DNA of 10,850 nucleotides from a bacterium (GCA_024710535.1 JANJUO010000566.1:1-10850); one strand, 5' to 3'; numbered from the stretch's first letter, positions 1-6,752 are shown. Program-made: numbers and translations. The notes: generated by a model from the letters alone, not told the origin.

Positions 1-180
1 CCACTCCTGTTCATCATAAGATTTTTGCCATTTGCCACTTAGGTCAAATACAAATCTTGTATCGGATGGAATAATTTTCTTTATTTGCTCATTAGTTAAA
101 TTTTGGTAAGATTTTGCAAATACAAAACCTGAACTCAAAAATAAGCAAAATAGAATTAAACTAAGTTTGAAAATTTTCAT
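1..180 (-). CDS. Secreted protein, N-terminal 60 residues only (partial)
   Basis: An open frame begins at the ATG complementary to 178-180 and runs off the left edge, so only 60 residues are visible. They start with a clear Sec signal peptide: Lys2 and Lys5, then a hydrophobic core, ending near SGFVFA-KS around residues 22-24. The mature part includes FDLSGKWQKSYDEQEW at its end. A 'L-x-G-x-W-x-x-S-x-D-x-x-x-W' pattern resembles the first strand of the sugar-binding jelly-roll domain of family 2 glycosidases, but too little is visible to assign a function. The upstream sequence TGGTGATAT offers a partial Shine-Dalgarno (GGTGA). The gene starts 18 bases after the stop of the two-domain oxidoreductase and is probably in the same transcript. 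Exported and reading open: fairly sure. Carbohydrate link: inference only. Confidence 0.75.
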   Translation of the reverse strand, partial: MKIFKLSLILFCLFLSSGFVFAKSYQNLTNEQIKKIIPSDTRFVFDLSGKWQKSYDEQEW

Positions 181-198
181 ATATCACCATTTATTTTA

Positions 199-2331
199 TT
201 ATCTTATTTGAACAATATTACCGCTTTTCAGTGAATCAACTGCCGCAAAAGTTGCTTTGGTAACTGCAATCAATTCATCAAATTCGATAGGCATATTTTT
301 GCCTTTTTTAATCGAAGAAATTGTTTGCAAAACTTCTTCCTCAATTCCTTTTTTGCCATCAGATTTTACAATTTTCGATTTCCCGGCTTTGAATAACGAA
401 ACACTTTCGAAATTATTCATTATTGCAGTAGATCGCTCGCAATAAACTTCGCAATATTCCTTTGCAACAGAAGAATCGCCATTTGCAAAATACAATATTG
501 TTCCAATTGAGCCATCTGAAAATTTTATATTTATCGAAACATTATCTTCGTTAATAACATCATTATTCGTAGAACTTGTGCATTCAGCATAGATTCTCAC
601 CGGTTTTGCTTTTGTTAGAAATACCATTGTATCAATAAAATGGCAAACTTCGCCAATAATTCTGCCGCCCTGCTCTTTGAATTGAACCCAATGTGTTTTT
701 GGAATAAATCCTGCATTCACACGGTAGATTATTGTCATTGTGTCGCTTCTATTTTTGAAGAAATCTGCAATTATTCCAAATGATTTAGAAAATCTGCGAT
801 TAAAGCCTACCATAACTTGAGCATTTGATTTATTATATGCTTCAATTATTTCATCAAGTTCAATTTGATTAATTGCAAGCGGCTTTTCTACAAAGACATT
901 TTTTCCGGAATTCAATGATTCAAGCACAAATTTTGCATGGCTATCATGTCTTGTTGCAATAAAAATTGTATTAACATCATTATTTTTAATAATTTCACTG
1001 CCGTCAGTTGTGCAAAAACTAAATCCATTCTGGTTTGCCGCTGTTTTTGCATTTACTGAATTTGTGGTTGCAACACCCGAAAATGCAACATCCGATTTTT
1101 TCAAAGCCGGGATTAAATAATTTTGAGCAAAACTTCCTAATCCAATAAAGCCAATTTTAACATTTTTTGCAGAATCTATGCTTTTTAATTTTACTGATTT
1201 TTCTAAATCTGAATTTTCTGCATATTTCAACAAAATTCCAAGATATTCTTCTTTAACTTTTCCGGTTACCAAATTATATGCGTCTGCAGCATTTTTTGCT
1301 TCAAAAGTATGCGTAGTCAAGCTTTTCACATCAATTCTCTTTGAAGAAATCAAATCGACAAATGCCTGCATATTTCTATTTTCAGTCCAACGAACAAAAG
1401 CCGCTGGATAATCAATTCCTTTTTCTTCATAATCAGGATCGTATCTGCCCGGACCATAACTGCAAGAAATTTTGAAATCAATTTCTTTTTGATAGAATGG
1501 ATTTCGTGGAATATTCATCCCAACTGCACCAACAACAACAACTTTCCCTCGCTTTCTACAAATTTCCATAGCAAGTTCTACTGGCTGATTAGACGAAGTT
1601 CCCGCAGTAATCAAAACAGCATCGCAACCAATACCATTGGTGAATGCTTTGATTGATTCTTTTGAAGAAAAATCACTTTTGAAAGTATGAGAGCAACCAT
1701 ATTCAATTGCTTTTGGGAATAATGAAGGATTTACATCAAGCCCAATAACTCTACAGCCTGACGCACGAAGCAATTGCACAGTAATTTGACCTATTAAACC
1801 AAGTCCGATCACTGCAACAGTTTCGCCCAAACGCAAATCACCTTGGCGAACTCCTTGCATAGCGATTGAGCCAACAGTTGTATATGCCGCTTCGTCTAAA
1901 CCAACATTATCATTTAATTTCACAACTAAATTTTTAGGTACGGCAATTATTTCGCTATGATTTGCTATTCCGGCACCGCCACAAGCCACTCTATCACCAA
2001 CTTTGAATTCACTGCATCGGGATTCAATTACCACACCTGAAGCACTATAGCCAAGTTGCTTAAAAGAATTCAACTTGCCAGTAACTCGTCTGAGTGTGGA
2101 CATCAGCCCTTCTTTCTTAATAAATTGTAAAACAAGTTTCACATCATCGGGCTGTTTTCTTGCCCTTTGAAGAAGTGAGGATTTCGCATTCGTTACAGAA
2201 GTTTTTTCTGTTCCGGCAGAAATCAGCGAATAAGCAGTTCTAACCAAAATACCATTATTGGGGCATTGAGGAACCGGAAAATTTTCCGTTAAAATTTCAC
2301 CGCTTTTTTGATGTTGCACAATTTGAAGCAT
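199..2331 (-). CDS. Two-domain oxidoreductase: MDR (alcohol dehydrogenase-like) fused to Gfo/Idh/MocA domain
   Basis: A 710-residue cytoplasmic protein. Residues 1-370 are a medium-chain dehydrogenase: a GroES-like part with SLISAGTEKT (35-44) and VACGGAG (115-121), then a Rossmann fold with GLGLIG at 176-181 and an acidic Asp199 at the end of strand 2, which favours NAD(H). The usual catalytic and structural zinc cysteines are missing. Residues 391-710 are a Gfo/Idh/MocA half: GLGSFA (397-402), the family's VEKP (481-484, Lys483), GFNRRFS (509-515) and EVCHFID (561-567, with His564 and Asp567). Both halves look intact, so this is a real fusion and not two broken genes. Fusions of this layout are known from exopolysaccharide and cell-surface sugar loci; the substrate is unknown and presumably a sugar or nucleotide sugar. 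The ATG at 2329-2331 has no Shine-Dalgarno. The secreted-protein gene follows 18 bases downstream. Confidence 0.9.
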   Translation of the reverse strand: MLQIVQHQKSGEILTENFPVPQCPNNGILVRTAYSLISAGTEKTSVTNAKSSLLQRARKQPDDVKLVLQFIKKEGLMSTLRRVTGKLNSFKQLGYSASGVVIESRCSEFKVGDRVACGGAGIANHSEIIAVPKNLVVKLNDNVGLDEAAYTTVGSIAMQGVRQGDLRLGETVAVIGLGLIGQITVQLLRASGCRVIGLDVNPSLFPKAIEYGCSHTFKSDFSSKESIKAFTNGIGCDAVLITAGTSSNQPVELAMEICRKRGKVVVVGAVGMNIPRNPFYQKEIDFKISCSYGPGRYDPDYEEKGIDYPAAFVRWTENRNMQAFVDLISSKRIDVKSLTTHTFEAKNAADAYNLVTGKVKEEYLGILLKYAENSDLEKSVKLKSIDSAKNVKIGFIGLGSFAQNYLIPALKKSDVAFSGVATTNSVNAKTAANQNGFSFCTTDGSEIIKNNDVNTIFIATRHDSHAKFVLESLNSGKNVFVEKPLAINQIELDEIIEAYNKSNAQVMVGFNRRFSKSFGIIADFFKNRSDTMTIIYRVNAGFIPKTHWVQFKEQGGRIIGEVCHFIDTMVFLTKAKPVRIYAECTSSTNNDVINEDNVSINIKFSDGSIGTILYFANGDSSVAKEYCEVYCERSTAIMNNFESVSLFKAGKSKIVKSDGKKGIEEEVLQTISSIKKGKNMPIEFDELIAVTKATFAAVDSLKSGNIVQIR

Positions 2332-2360
2332 TTTTTCAATTTTGTAATTTAAATAAACAA

Positions 2361-2392
2361 CAAAATTACGAATTTCAATTTATTTCTTTAAA
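2361..2392 (-). promoter_or_regulatory. Candidate Bacteroidota-type promoter for the two-domain oxidoreductase
   Basis: Read on the minus strand, TTTA (complement of 2389-2392) is followed after 20 bases by TAATTTTG (complement of 2361-2368). The second element matches the Bacteroidota -7 consensus TAnnTTTG perfectly; the first is one base off the -33 TTTG. Transcription would start roughly 20-25 bases upstream of the ATG. The nearly identical arrangement upstream of alaS strengthens the call. AT-rich sequence gives chance matches, so this remains a prediction. Confidence 0.5.
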
Positions 2393-2418
2393 CATTAATT
2401 GAAAATAAAATTTTTATC

Positions 2419-2450
2419 TTGAAATTCCGTATTTAAATAGGTTAATTTTA
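2419..2450 (+). promoter_or_regulatory. Weak candidate promoter for the DUF58 gene
   Basis: TTG at 2419-2421 and TAATTTTA at 2443-2450, 21 bases apart, resemble the TTTG / TAnnTTTG pair with one mismatch in the last base of the -7 element. The leader would be only about 14 bases. The 139-base gap 2332-2470 lies between divergent genes and must hold a start site for each, which is the main support; the match itself is poor. Confidence 0.25.
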
Positions 2451-2470
2451 ACAAAATTTTAAAGAAATAA

Positions 2471-3370
2471 ATGACTGACTACAGAAAATACTTATTGCCC
2501 GAAACAGTTGCACAACTCGGAAACATAGAATTAATTGCAAGAATGGTTGTTGAAGGCTTCATAACAGGATTGCATCGCTCTCCTTATCATGGTTTTAGTG
2601 TGGAATTTGCCGAATATCGGCAGTATCGTCCGGGCGATGAAGTAAAACATATCGACTGGAAAGTATATGGCAGAAGCAATCGCTACTACGTTAAGCAATT
2701 TGAGGAGGAAACAAATCTTCGTGCCATGCTTGCAATAGATGGCTCGGCTTCGATGGCGTATGCTTCAAAAGGCAATATTTCCAAATTTGATTATGCAATT
2801 TATCTCTCTGCCGCACTTGCAATGCTTATGATTAAGCAAAGAGATGCAGTTGGGCTTGCTTTGTACGATACACAAATTCAAAAATTGATGCTTCCAAATT
2901 CAAAACCATCATTTATTACTGAAATTTTGAAAACTCTTGCCGCATACAAACCCTCTCATGAAACCGAAACAGCAAAAGCACTCGATATGCTTGCAGAAAG
3001 AATCAAAAGACGTGGTTTGGTGATTATTTTTAGTGACTTTTTTGATGATAAGCAATCTGTACTTCAAGCATTAAAGCATTTTCGTCATCGCGATCACGAA
3101 GTTCTTGCATTCCATTTGCTTGACCCACGTGAACTCGACTTCAAACTTGGCAATGCTGCCAATTTCAAAGATATGGAAACCGGTGAAGAAATCGTTACAC
3201 AGCCATATCATTTGCATAACAGTTATTCAAAAACAATCACAAGTTATGTAGAAGAAATTCGCAAAGAATGTTTCAGCCATCATATTGATTATAATTTGAT
3301 AGATACATCTAGCCCATTCGACAAAGCATTAAAAGATTATCTGGTTAAGCGTAGAAAAATGGGCGTATAA
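2471..3370 (+). CDS. DUF58 family protein (VWA-like fold)
   Basis: A 299-residue protein with no signal peptide or membrane segment. The DUF58 signature is complete: residues 41-63 contain GFSVEFAEYRQYRPGDEVKH followed by IDW, and KQFEEETNL follows at 75-83. A von Willebrand A-like metal site is visible as D90-G-S-A-S94 (DxSxS), with candidate partner Thr165/Thr167 in HETETA and a second acidic patch SDFFDD at 188-193. Length is normal for the short, soluble DUF58 form. In many bacteria DUF58 genes sit beside a MoxR-type AAA+ ATPase and membrane VWA proteins, and are thought to act with them in envelope or stress functions; the biochemical role is not settled. No MoxR gene is visible here: a divergent oxidoreductase lies to the left and Rhs debris to the right. 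The start ATG lacks a strong Shine-Dalgarno (AAAGAAATAA precedes it). Confidence 0.93.
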   Translation: MTDYRKYLLPETVAQLGNIELIARMVVEGFITGLHRSPYHGFSVEFAEYRQYRPGDEVKHIDWKVYGRSNRYYVKQFEEETNLRAMLAIDGSASMAYASKGNISKFDYAIYLSAALAMLMIKQRDAVGLALYDTQIQKLMLPNSKPSFITEILKTLAAYKPSHETETAKALDMLAERIKRRGLVIIFSDFFDDKQSVLQALKHFRHRDHEVLAFHLLDPRELDFKLGNAANFKDMETGEEIVTQPYHLHNSYSKTITSYVEEIRKECFSHHIDYNLIDTSSPFDKALKDYLVKRRKMGV

Positions 3371-3456
3371 AATATTTTGATATTTGTTGGGATTTAATAA
3401 TCAAAGTCAATTTATTAAATTTGTATTAGATAATTGGAAAATTGATTATTCAAGTG

Positions 3457-3503
3457 GGCTTCAATGGTATGCTGAGAGATGATGATGTGAGAGATAAGGA
3501 TGC
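3457..3503 (+). repeat. 47-bp direct repeat, copy 1
   Basis: Positions 3457-3503 match 4107-4153 at 46 of 47 bases; the only difference is G at 3499 against A at 4149. Similarity stops abruptly on both sides. The two copies are exactly 650 bases apart and flank the DUF4160-DUF2442 pair. The repeat is part of an Rhs-core coding sequence (see the pseudogene entry). Confidence 0.95.
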
Positions 3504-3564
3504 ACCTATTCAGGCGGAGGAAGGAAGGGGTATAGTTATTAGTTCAAATAAAATTATGATATAA
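3457..3564 (+). pseudogene. Rhs/YD-repeat core fragment, copy 1 (relic)
   Basis: In the frame starting at 3457 the DNA reads GFNGMLRDDDVRDKDA, then a unique tail PIQAEEGRGIVISSNKIMI and a TAA at 3562-3564. The first part resembles the conserved segment of the Rhs-associated core, typically Y-R-[YF]-G-F-N-G-x-x-x-D-D-[ED]-V, found just before the variable C-terminal toxin tip. A TAG at 3427-3429 closes the frame upstream, and there is no start codon in a sensible position or room for the large YD-repeat body, so this is a scar and not a gene. The family call rests on motif recognition from a short stretch; the longer copy 2 supports it. Confidence 0.65.
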
Positions 3565-3565
3565 T
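3557..3565 (+). promoter_or_regulatory. Extended -10 promoter candidate for the DUF4160-DUF2442 pair
   Basis: TGATATAAT at 3557-3565 is a perfect TG-n-TATAAT extended -10 box, 46 bases before the DUF4160 start codon. No convincing -35 is seen at 17 bases upstream, which extended -10 promoters can do without. It differs in type from the TAnnTTTG elements of the neighbouring resident genes. It overlaps the end of the Rhs relic. Confidence 0.35.
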
Positions 3566-3611
3566 AGTTTATAGCATTGAGATTTTAAAATCAATTACAA
3601 AGGATTCTGGT

Positions 3612-3848
3612 ATGCCGGAAGTTTTTAGAGATGAAGGATTTGTGTTTTTCTTTTATGCCAATGAAGGTAGTGAGCCAATGCATATTCACGTTCGTAGAGC
3701 AGGTGGTTTTGCAAAATTTTGGTTACTGCCACTCGAACTTGATTCTTCAAAAGGATTAAAATCCTCAGATTTGATGAAAGCAGAAAATATGATTGTTGAA
3801 AATTTGGATAAAATTAAGGAGAAATGGTATAATGTATTTGGATATTAA
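3612..3848 (+). CDS. DUF4160 family protein
   Basis: A complete 78-residue protein. It matches the DUF4160 pattern from end to end: MPEVFRDEGFVFFFYANEGS at 1-20, the hallmark EPMHIHV at 21-27 (His24, His26), AKFWL at 34-38, and a helical C-terminus ENLDKIKEKW with Trp72. The ATG is supported by AAAGGA at 3599-3604 with a 7-base spacer. Its last 17 bases overlap the start of the DUF2442 gene, so the two are very likely co-translated. DUF4160 and DUF2442 genes commonly occur as a pair and have been proposed to be toxin-antitoxin-like, but no activity is established as far as I know. Here the pair sits between two Rhs-core relics, which suggests an accessory, mobile origin. Confidence 0.92.
   Translation: MPEVFRDEGFVFFFYANEGSEPMHIHVRRAGGFAKFWLLPLELDSSKGLKSSDLMKAENMIVENLDKIKEKWYNVFGY
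3816..3821 (+). promoter_or_regulatory. Ribosome binding site that sets the DUF2442 start
   Basis: AAGGAG lies inside the DUF4160 gene, 10 bases before the ATG at 3832-3834. It favours that ATG over the upstream in-frame ATG at 3793, which would add 13 residues (LKIWIKLRRNGI and Met) that are only the shifted-frame reading of the DUF4160 C-terminus. Confidence 0.6.
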
Positions 3849-4077
3849 GTATGAAGTGCAAGCTCAGGATGTTTATGTTGAAAATCGAACAATCTGTATC
3901 AAATTAAAGAACGATTCTGAATTGAGATTTCCAGCAGTGAATAACAAAAAATTATCAATGGCAAGCGATAAACAATTATCAAATGTAGAATTAATTTGCG
4001 ATGGCACCGGTCTTCATTGGGAAGAACTTGATGAAGACTTATCAATAAGTGGTATTCTTGATGGTAGATTTGGATAA
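3832..4077 (+). CDS. DUF2442 family protein
   Basis: With the start at 3832 the product has 81 residues, the usual size for the family. The N-terminus (MYLDIKYEVQAQDVYVENRT) and strand-rich middle ('I-C-I-K-L ... E-L-R-F-P') fit DUF2442, and the C-terminus carries the family hallmark: DGTGLHWEELDEDLSISGIL at 57-76, with His62, Trp63 and the acidic L-D-E-D at 66-69. The gene overlaps the DUF4160 gene by 17 bases in another frame. Family members are small cytoplasmic proteins of unknown function, often next to DUF4160; a role as partner or antitoxin is a proposal, not a demonstrated fact. The stop at 4075-4077 is followed within a dozen bases by the second Rhs relic. Confidence 0.9.
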   Translation: MYLDIKYEVQAQDVYVENRTICIKLKNDSELRFPAVNNKKLSMASDKQLSNVELICDGTGLHWEELDEDLSISGILDGRFG

Positions 4078-4088
4078 TAACAGTATTA

Positions 4089-4163
4089 AGCTCCGACTAC
4101 CGCTTCGGCTTCAATGGTATGCTGAGAGATGATGATGTGAGAGATAAGAATGCGAGTTATTAA
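4089..4163 (+). pseudogene. Rhs/YD-repeat core fragment, copy 2 (relic)
   Basis: In the frame of the repeat the DNA reads SSDYRFGFNGMLRDDDVRD, then KNASY and a TAA at 4161-4163. The extra upstream residues S-S-D-Y-R-F make the Rhs-core match better than in copy 1: the canonical core has '[DE]-x-Y-R-[YF]-G-F-N-G'. No start codon or upstream body is present; the fragment begins within 12 bases of the DUF2442 stop. It looks like the truncated end of a former Rhs gene or the left boundary of a displaced tip cassette. Confidence 0.68.
4107..4153 (+). repeat. 47-bp direct repeat, copy 2
   Basis: Second copy of the segment at 3457-3503, with one mismatch (A at 4149). Same orientation. The coding frame of the Rhs core is preserved in both copies, but the distance between them (650) is not a multiple of three, and stops close the frame in between. 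Confidence 0.95.
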
Positions 4164-4210
4164 AATAACTAATGATAAAAACCGTTTAATTTCATTTAAA
4201 GGAGAAAATT

Positions 4211-4357
4211 ATGTCTGAAGAAGTTTTGACATATAAACACGTACCTAATCTGATTTTAGAAGAACGTGAAAACATCAGACAATTAAGAGAAAGTCAGAAA
4301 GAAACAGAATCAATGTTCAAAGAAACTGCAGTCAAATTCAAAGAAACTGACAACTAA
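4211..4357 (+). CDS. Short KETD-repeat ORF, probable truncated N-terminus of a coiled-coil protein
   Basis: An ORF of 48 residues with a strong AAAGGAG (4198-4204) 6 bases before its ATG. The sequence starts MSEEVLTYKHVPNLILEERE, then becomes a charged helix with KET units: SQKETES, MFKETA, KFKETD. Repeats of 'FKETD' type, preceded by a 'V-P-x-L-I-x-E' start, are typical of the N-terminal coiled coil of larger hypothetical proteins (DUF3782 / PD-(D/E)XK-like), which then continue into a nuclease-like domain. Here a TAA follows right after FKETDN and no domain follows in any frame that I can recognise before the convergent gene at 4434. So it is either a remnant or a genuine orphan helix. It is the third small plus-strand gene in the Rhs-scar island. 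No function can be assigned. Confidence 0.55.
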   Translation: MSEEVLTYKHVPNLILEERENIRQLRESQKETESMFKETAVKFKETDN

Positions 4358-4400
4358 CAACTTGTCTGCTGTACCAACCGACATAACGCAAATACTTTTA

Positions 4401-4416
4401 TGCTTGAAAGCAATTT
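4401..4416. terminator. Weak hairpin between convergent genes
   Basis: TGCTT-GA-AAGCA (4401-4412) followed by ATTTT lies in the 76-base gap between the plus-strand short ORF and the end of the minus-strand Omp85 gene. The stem is only 4-5 base pairs. The place is right for a terminator, but the structure is weak; nothing else is visible in the gap. Confidence 0.2.
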
Positions 4417-4433
4417 TACACAGAATTTTACTA

Positions 4434-6752
4434 TTAGAAAGACTGCCCAATATCAATATGCAGTTGCAAATCTTTTAATACATTTGGCTCATTAAATAGA
4501 AAATAATCTGTTCTGCTTGTGTAAGGACGATAAATTGGCAGAGCAATATTCAATCTGACCGGTCCGAGCGGTGTATCATATCGAAATCCAATTCCGAATG
4601 CCCATGCTAATTTTGTGAAATAATCGGTAAAATTCATATTGATTTTATCTTTTGGATTTTCGGCAAACCAATGATATGTATTTCCAAAATCAACAAATCC
4701 AACTATCCCAATATTTGAAATTTGCTCCGCAATTCCCGGATCGATACCTGCTGGACGCGGAAATTTGTAGCGCATTTCATAACTGCCCTCAAGAACAATG
4801 CCCGAGCCTAATATATTTGATAAAAATCTATAGCTTTCTTCCGAAAAATCCTTGCTAACTTCAATTTTGGAGTAATGAAGTTGTCGCGATTGCCAGCCGC
4901 GAACGCTCGATCCACCACCACTAAAAAACTGCCTGTCATAAGGGACATAAGAATTTTCCGCATCAAATAAATGTGTAATTCCGCCTTTGAATTTGAATGC
5001 ACTTGTAATATTATCGGTTTGTTTCAAGAAGAATGAATATGCAGATTGAACGCGTATAAATCTTGCAATTCCGGCAACCAGAGGATGTGCAAGAAACAAA
5101 TTCCAGCCGTCCAATGTAAATTGAAAATAATCTCCGCTATTTGGCGAAAAAGGATGATTGCGGCTATCACCAATCAATGTTATTCCAAATAAATTTGAGG
5201 TAAATAATCTATATTCTCTGGAATTCAGAAATTCGTTCAAATTGCTGTATAAAAGAAGCGATTGAAAAAGCATAATTCCATTTCCATCAAAAAAATCTAT
5301 GCTGGTGCTATCTTCTAATTTCCGCATAAATTCAAGAAAATTTGGTGCGGTTGATTGTCTTTCGAATGTAAAATCCACAAGAATTTTATTTAAATAAACA
5401 TCATCTTTTAATATGATTGGGATGCTAATTGGAATTGATGTAGAATGAATATTAAAATAATTATCAAGCGAACTATATGAATATATTAAACTTGCATTTG
5501 CACCAATTCTCATATTTTCTATCGACCACAAAAGTGGCTGACTTATCGACATACCTAATTGCATTTCATAATCAAAATTCACACTATTGATAAAGCGGTT
5601 CACGTCCTTCAACTGCACATTTGCATATAAGTGCATTTTTTGTGCCGCACCAAAAATATTTTTATTGAGAATTGATGCCTCGAAACCGGTATTATTTCTT
5701 TTATCGAGCAGAGTTTCATTAAAAAACCAACCTGCTTCCCATTCTGTCATTTTTTTATATTTTGTATAAACAAGAATCGAAATAGTGCTATCAGTTAGCG
5801 GCACAAATTTTGAACTTGTATCCATAATCACCAAATCAAATGTGCCAAGAGAATTCAGATTGTTCTCACTTTCCTTTAATGCTTTTCTGCTATACCAATC
5901 ATTTACTTTAAACTCAAGAAGGCGTTGCTTTAAATCACGAACAACCATTTGCTGTCCGAGTGTACTATCCACGAAGCCAATATGAGTGATTTTCTGCCGC
6001 TTTCCGGTTTTGAAAATAACTGTAACGCTATCTAATTTATTCTGAAAATCTTTCAATACCGGAGAAACTTCCACTGAATTATAGAAATAGCCGTTATTTT
6101 GCAGGAAATTACTAATTGCACTAATTTCTTCAATTATTTCAATTTCATTAAATTTATCGCCCGATTTCAACTTTTGCAATCTATGTACTTTTGGTAATAG
6201 TTCAACTGCTATCGAATCAAGCCCCTTGTAGATAAGATTTTTTAATTTATAATTGTCATTTTCTTGAATATGAAAAGTCAGAACATTTGATTTCAGAATT
6301 GGGTCGGGCACAAAAGTATAATTCACTTTTGCATCGTGAAATCCATTTAGATTATAATAATTAATTAGCGTAATCGAATCGAGCGTAACTTTAACAGCAT
6401 TAAAATATTGAATTTCATCCATTAATTTTTGCTTTTTGCTATCGATTACATTCAGAATTGTTTTTGGAGTTTCAGGTATAACTGATAAATTATCATAATA
6501 ATATTTTAGAAATAAATGCGGCAAACTACGAAAAGTTTGCTTAGATTGAATCACATTTTTCAAAACAAATTCACTGATAGAGTTATTCCCTTCAAATCTA
6601 ATTTCACCAACTTCCAATAATTTATTATCTATTTCAGAAACATATAGTTTTGGGGAAATATAATTTTTTTGTTGTGGAAATAATTCTGTACTGCCAATAA
6701 TTAAAATTATGACTTGAAAAAGAATAGAAATATGTGTGATTTTTTGTTTCAA
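4434..6752 (-). CDS. Omp85-family outer-membrane protein (BamA/TamA-like)
   Basis: A 772-residue exported protein. Residues 1-28 are a Sec signal peptide (Lys2, Lys4, hydrophobic 8-20, no lipobox Cys). Residues about 46-335 form an estimated three POTRA domains, for example EVGEIRFEGNNSISEFVLKN (47-66), YKLKNLIYKGLDS (168-180) and KITHIGFVDST (254-264). From about 340 to the end is a 16-strand-type barrel with the loop-6 motif SGGGSSVRGW (611-620; VRGF/Y/W in the family), VGFVDFGNTY (684-693), FGIGFRYDTPLGPVRL (719-734) and a C-terminal beta-signal LQLHIDIGQSF ending in Phe772. Three POTRAs fit a TamA-like assembly factor better than BamA, which usually has five. The start appears to be TTG (6750-6752): an in-frame TAA lies directly before it and the next in-frame Met is residue 111, which would remove the signal peptide. 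No Shine-Dalgarno is seen. It reads in the same direction as alaS but is separated by 243 bases. Confidence 0.92.
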   Translation of the reverse strand: MKQKITHISILFQVIILIIGSTELFPQQKNYISPKLYVSEIDNKLLEVGEIRFEGNNSISEFVLKNVIQSKQTFRSLPHLFLKYYYDNLSVIPETPKTILNVIDSKKQKLMDEIQYFNAVKVTLDSITLINYYNLNGFHDAKVNYTFVPDPILKSNVLTFHIQENDNYKLKNLIYKGLDSIAVELLPKVHRLQKLKSGDKFNEIEIIEEISAISNFLQNNGYFYNSVEVSPVLKDFQNKLDSVTVIFKTGKRQKITHIGFVDSTLGQQMVVRDLKQRLLEFKVNDWYSRKALKESENNLNSLGTFDLVIMDTSSKFVPLTDSTISILVYTKYKKMTEWEAGWFFNETLLDKRNNTGFEASILNKNIFGAAQKMHLYANVQLKDVNRFINSVNFDYEMQLGMSISQPLLWSIENMRIGANASLIYSYSSLDNYFNIHSTSIPISIPIILKDDVYLNKILVDFTFERQSTAPNFLEFMRKLEDSTSIDFFDGNGIMLFQSLLLYSNLNEFLNSREYRLFTSNLFGITLIGDSRNHPFSPNSGDYFQFTLDGWNLFLAHPLVAGIARFIRVQSAYSFFLKQTDNITSAFKFKGGITHLFDAENSYVPYDRQFFSGGGSSVRGWQSRQLHYSKIEVSKDFSEESYRFLSNILGSGIVLEGSYEMRYKFPRPAGIDPGIAEQISNIGIVGFVDFGNTYHWFAENPKDKINMNFTDYFTKLAWAFGIGFRYDTPLGPVRLNIALPIYRPYTSRTDYFLFNEPNVLKDLQLHIDIGQSF

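Noticed and set aside
257..1411. Plus-strand open frames at 257-445 and 1178-1411
   Set aside because: They are antisense to conserved parts of the two-domain oxidoreductase and look like frame shadows.
3793..3831. Longer start for the DUF2442 protein at 3793
   Set aside because: The extra residues only mirror the DUF4160 coding sequence in another frame, while AAGGAG precedes the ATG at 3832.
3457..4153. Insertion sequence or integron cassette bounded by the 47-bp repeats
   Set aside because: No transposase or integrase, no terminal inverted repeats and no attC-like fold; the repeats read as Rhs-core coding sequence in a constant frame.
4358..4433. Continuation of the KETD-repeat protein by frameshift after 4357
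   Set aside because: The other two frames give QLVCCTNRHNA-like and similar sequences with no resemblance to the expected coiled coil or nuclease domain.
4652..5985. Open frames inside the Omp85 gene (4652-4858, 4808-5002, 5587-5769, 5785-5985)
   Set aside because: The POTRA and barrel motifs of the main frame span all of these; no independent coding signal.
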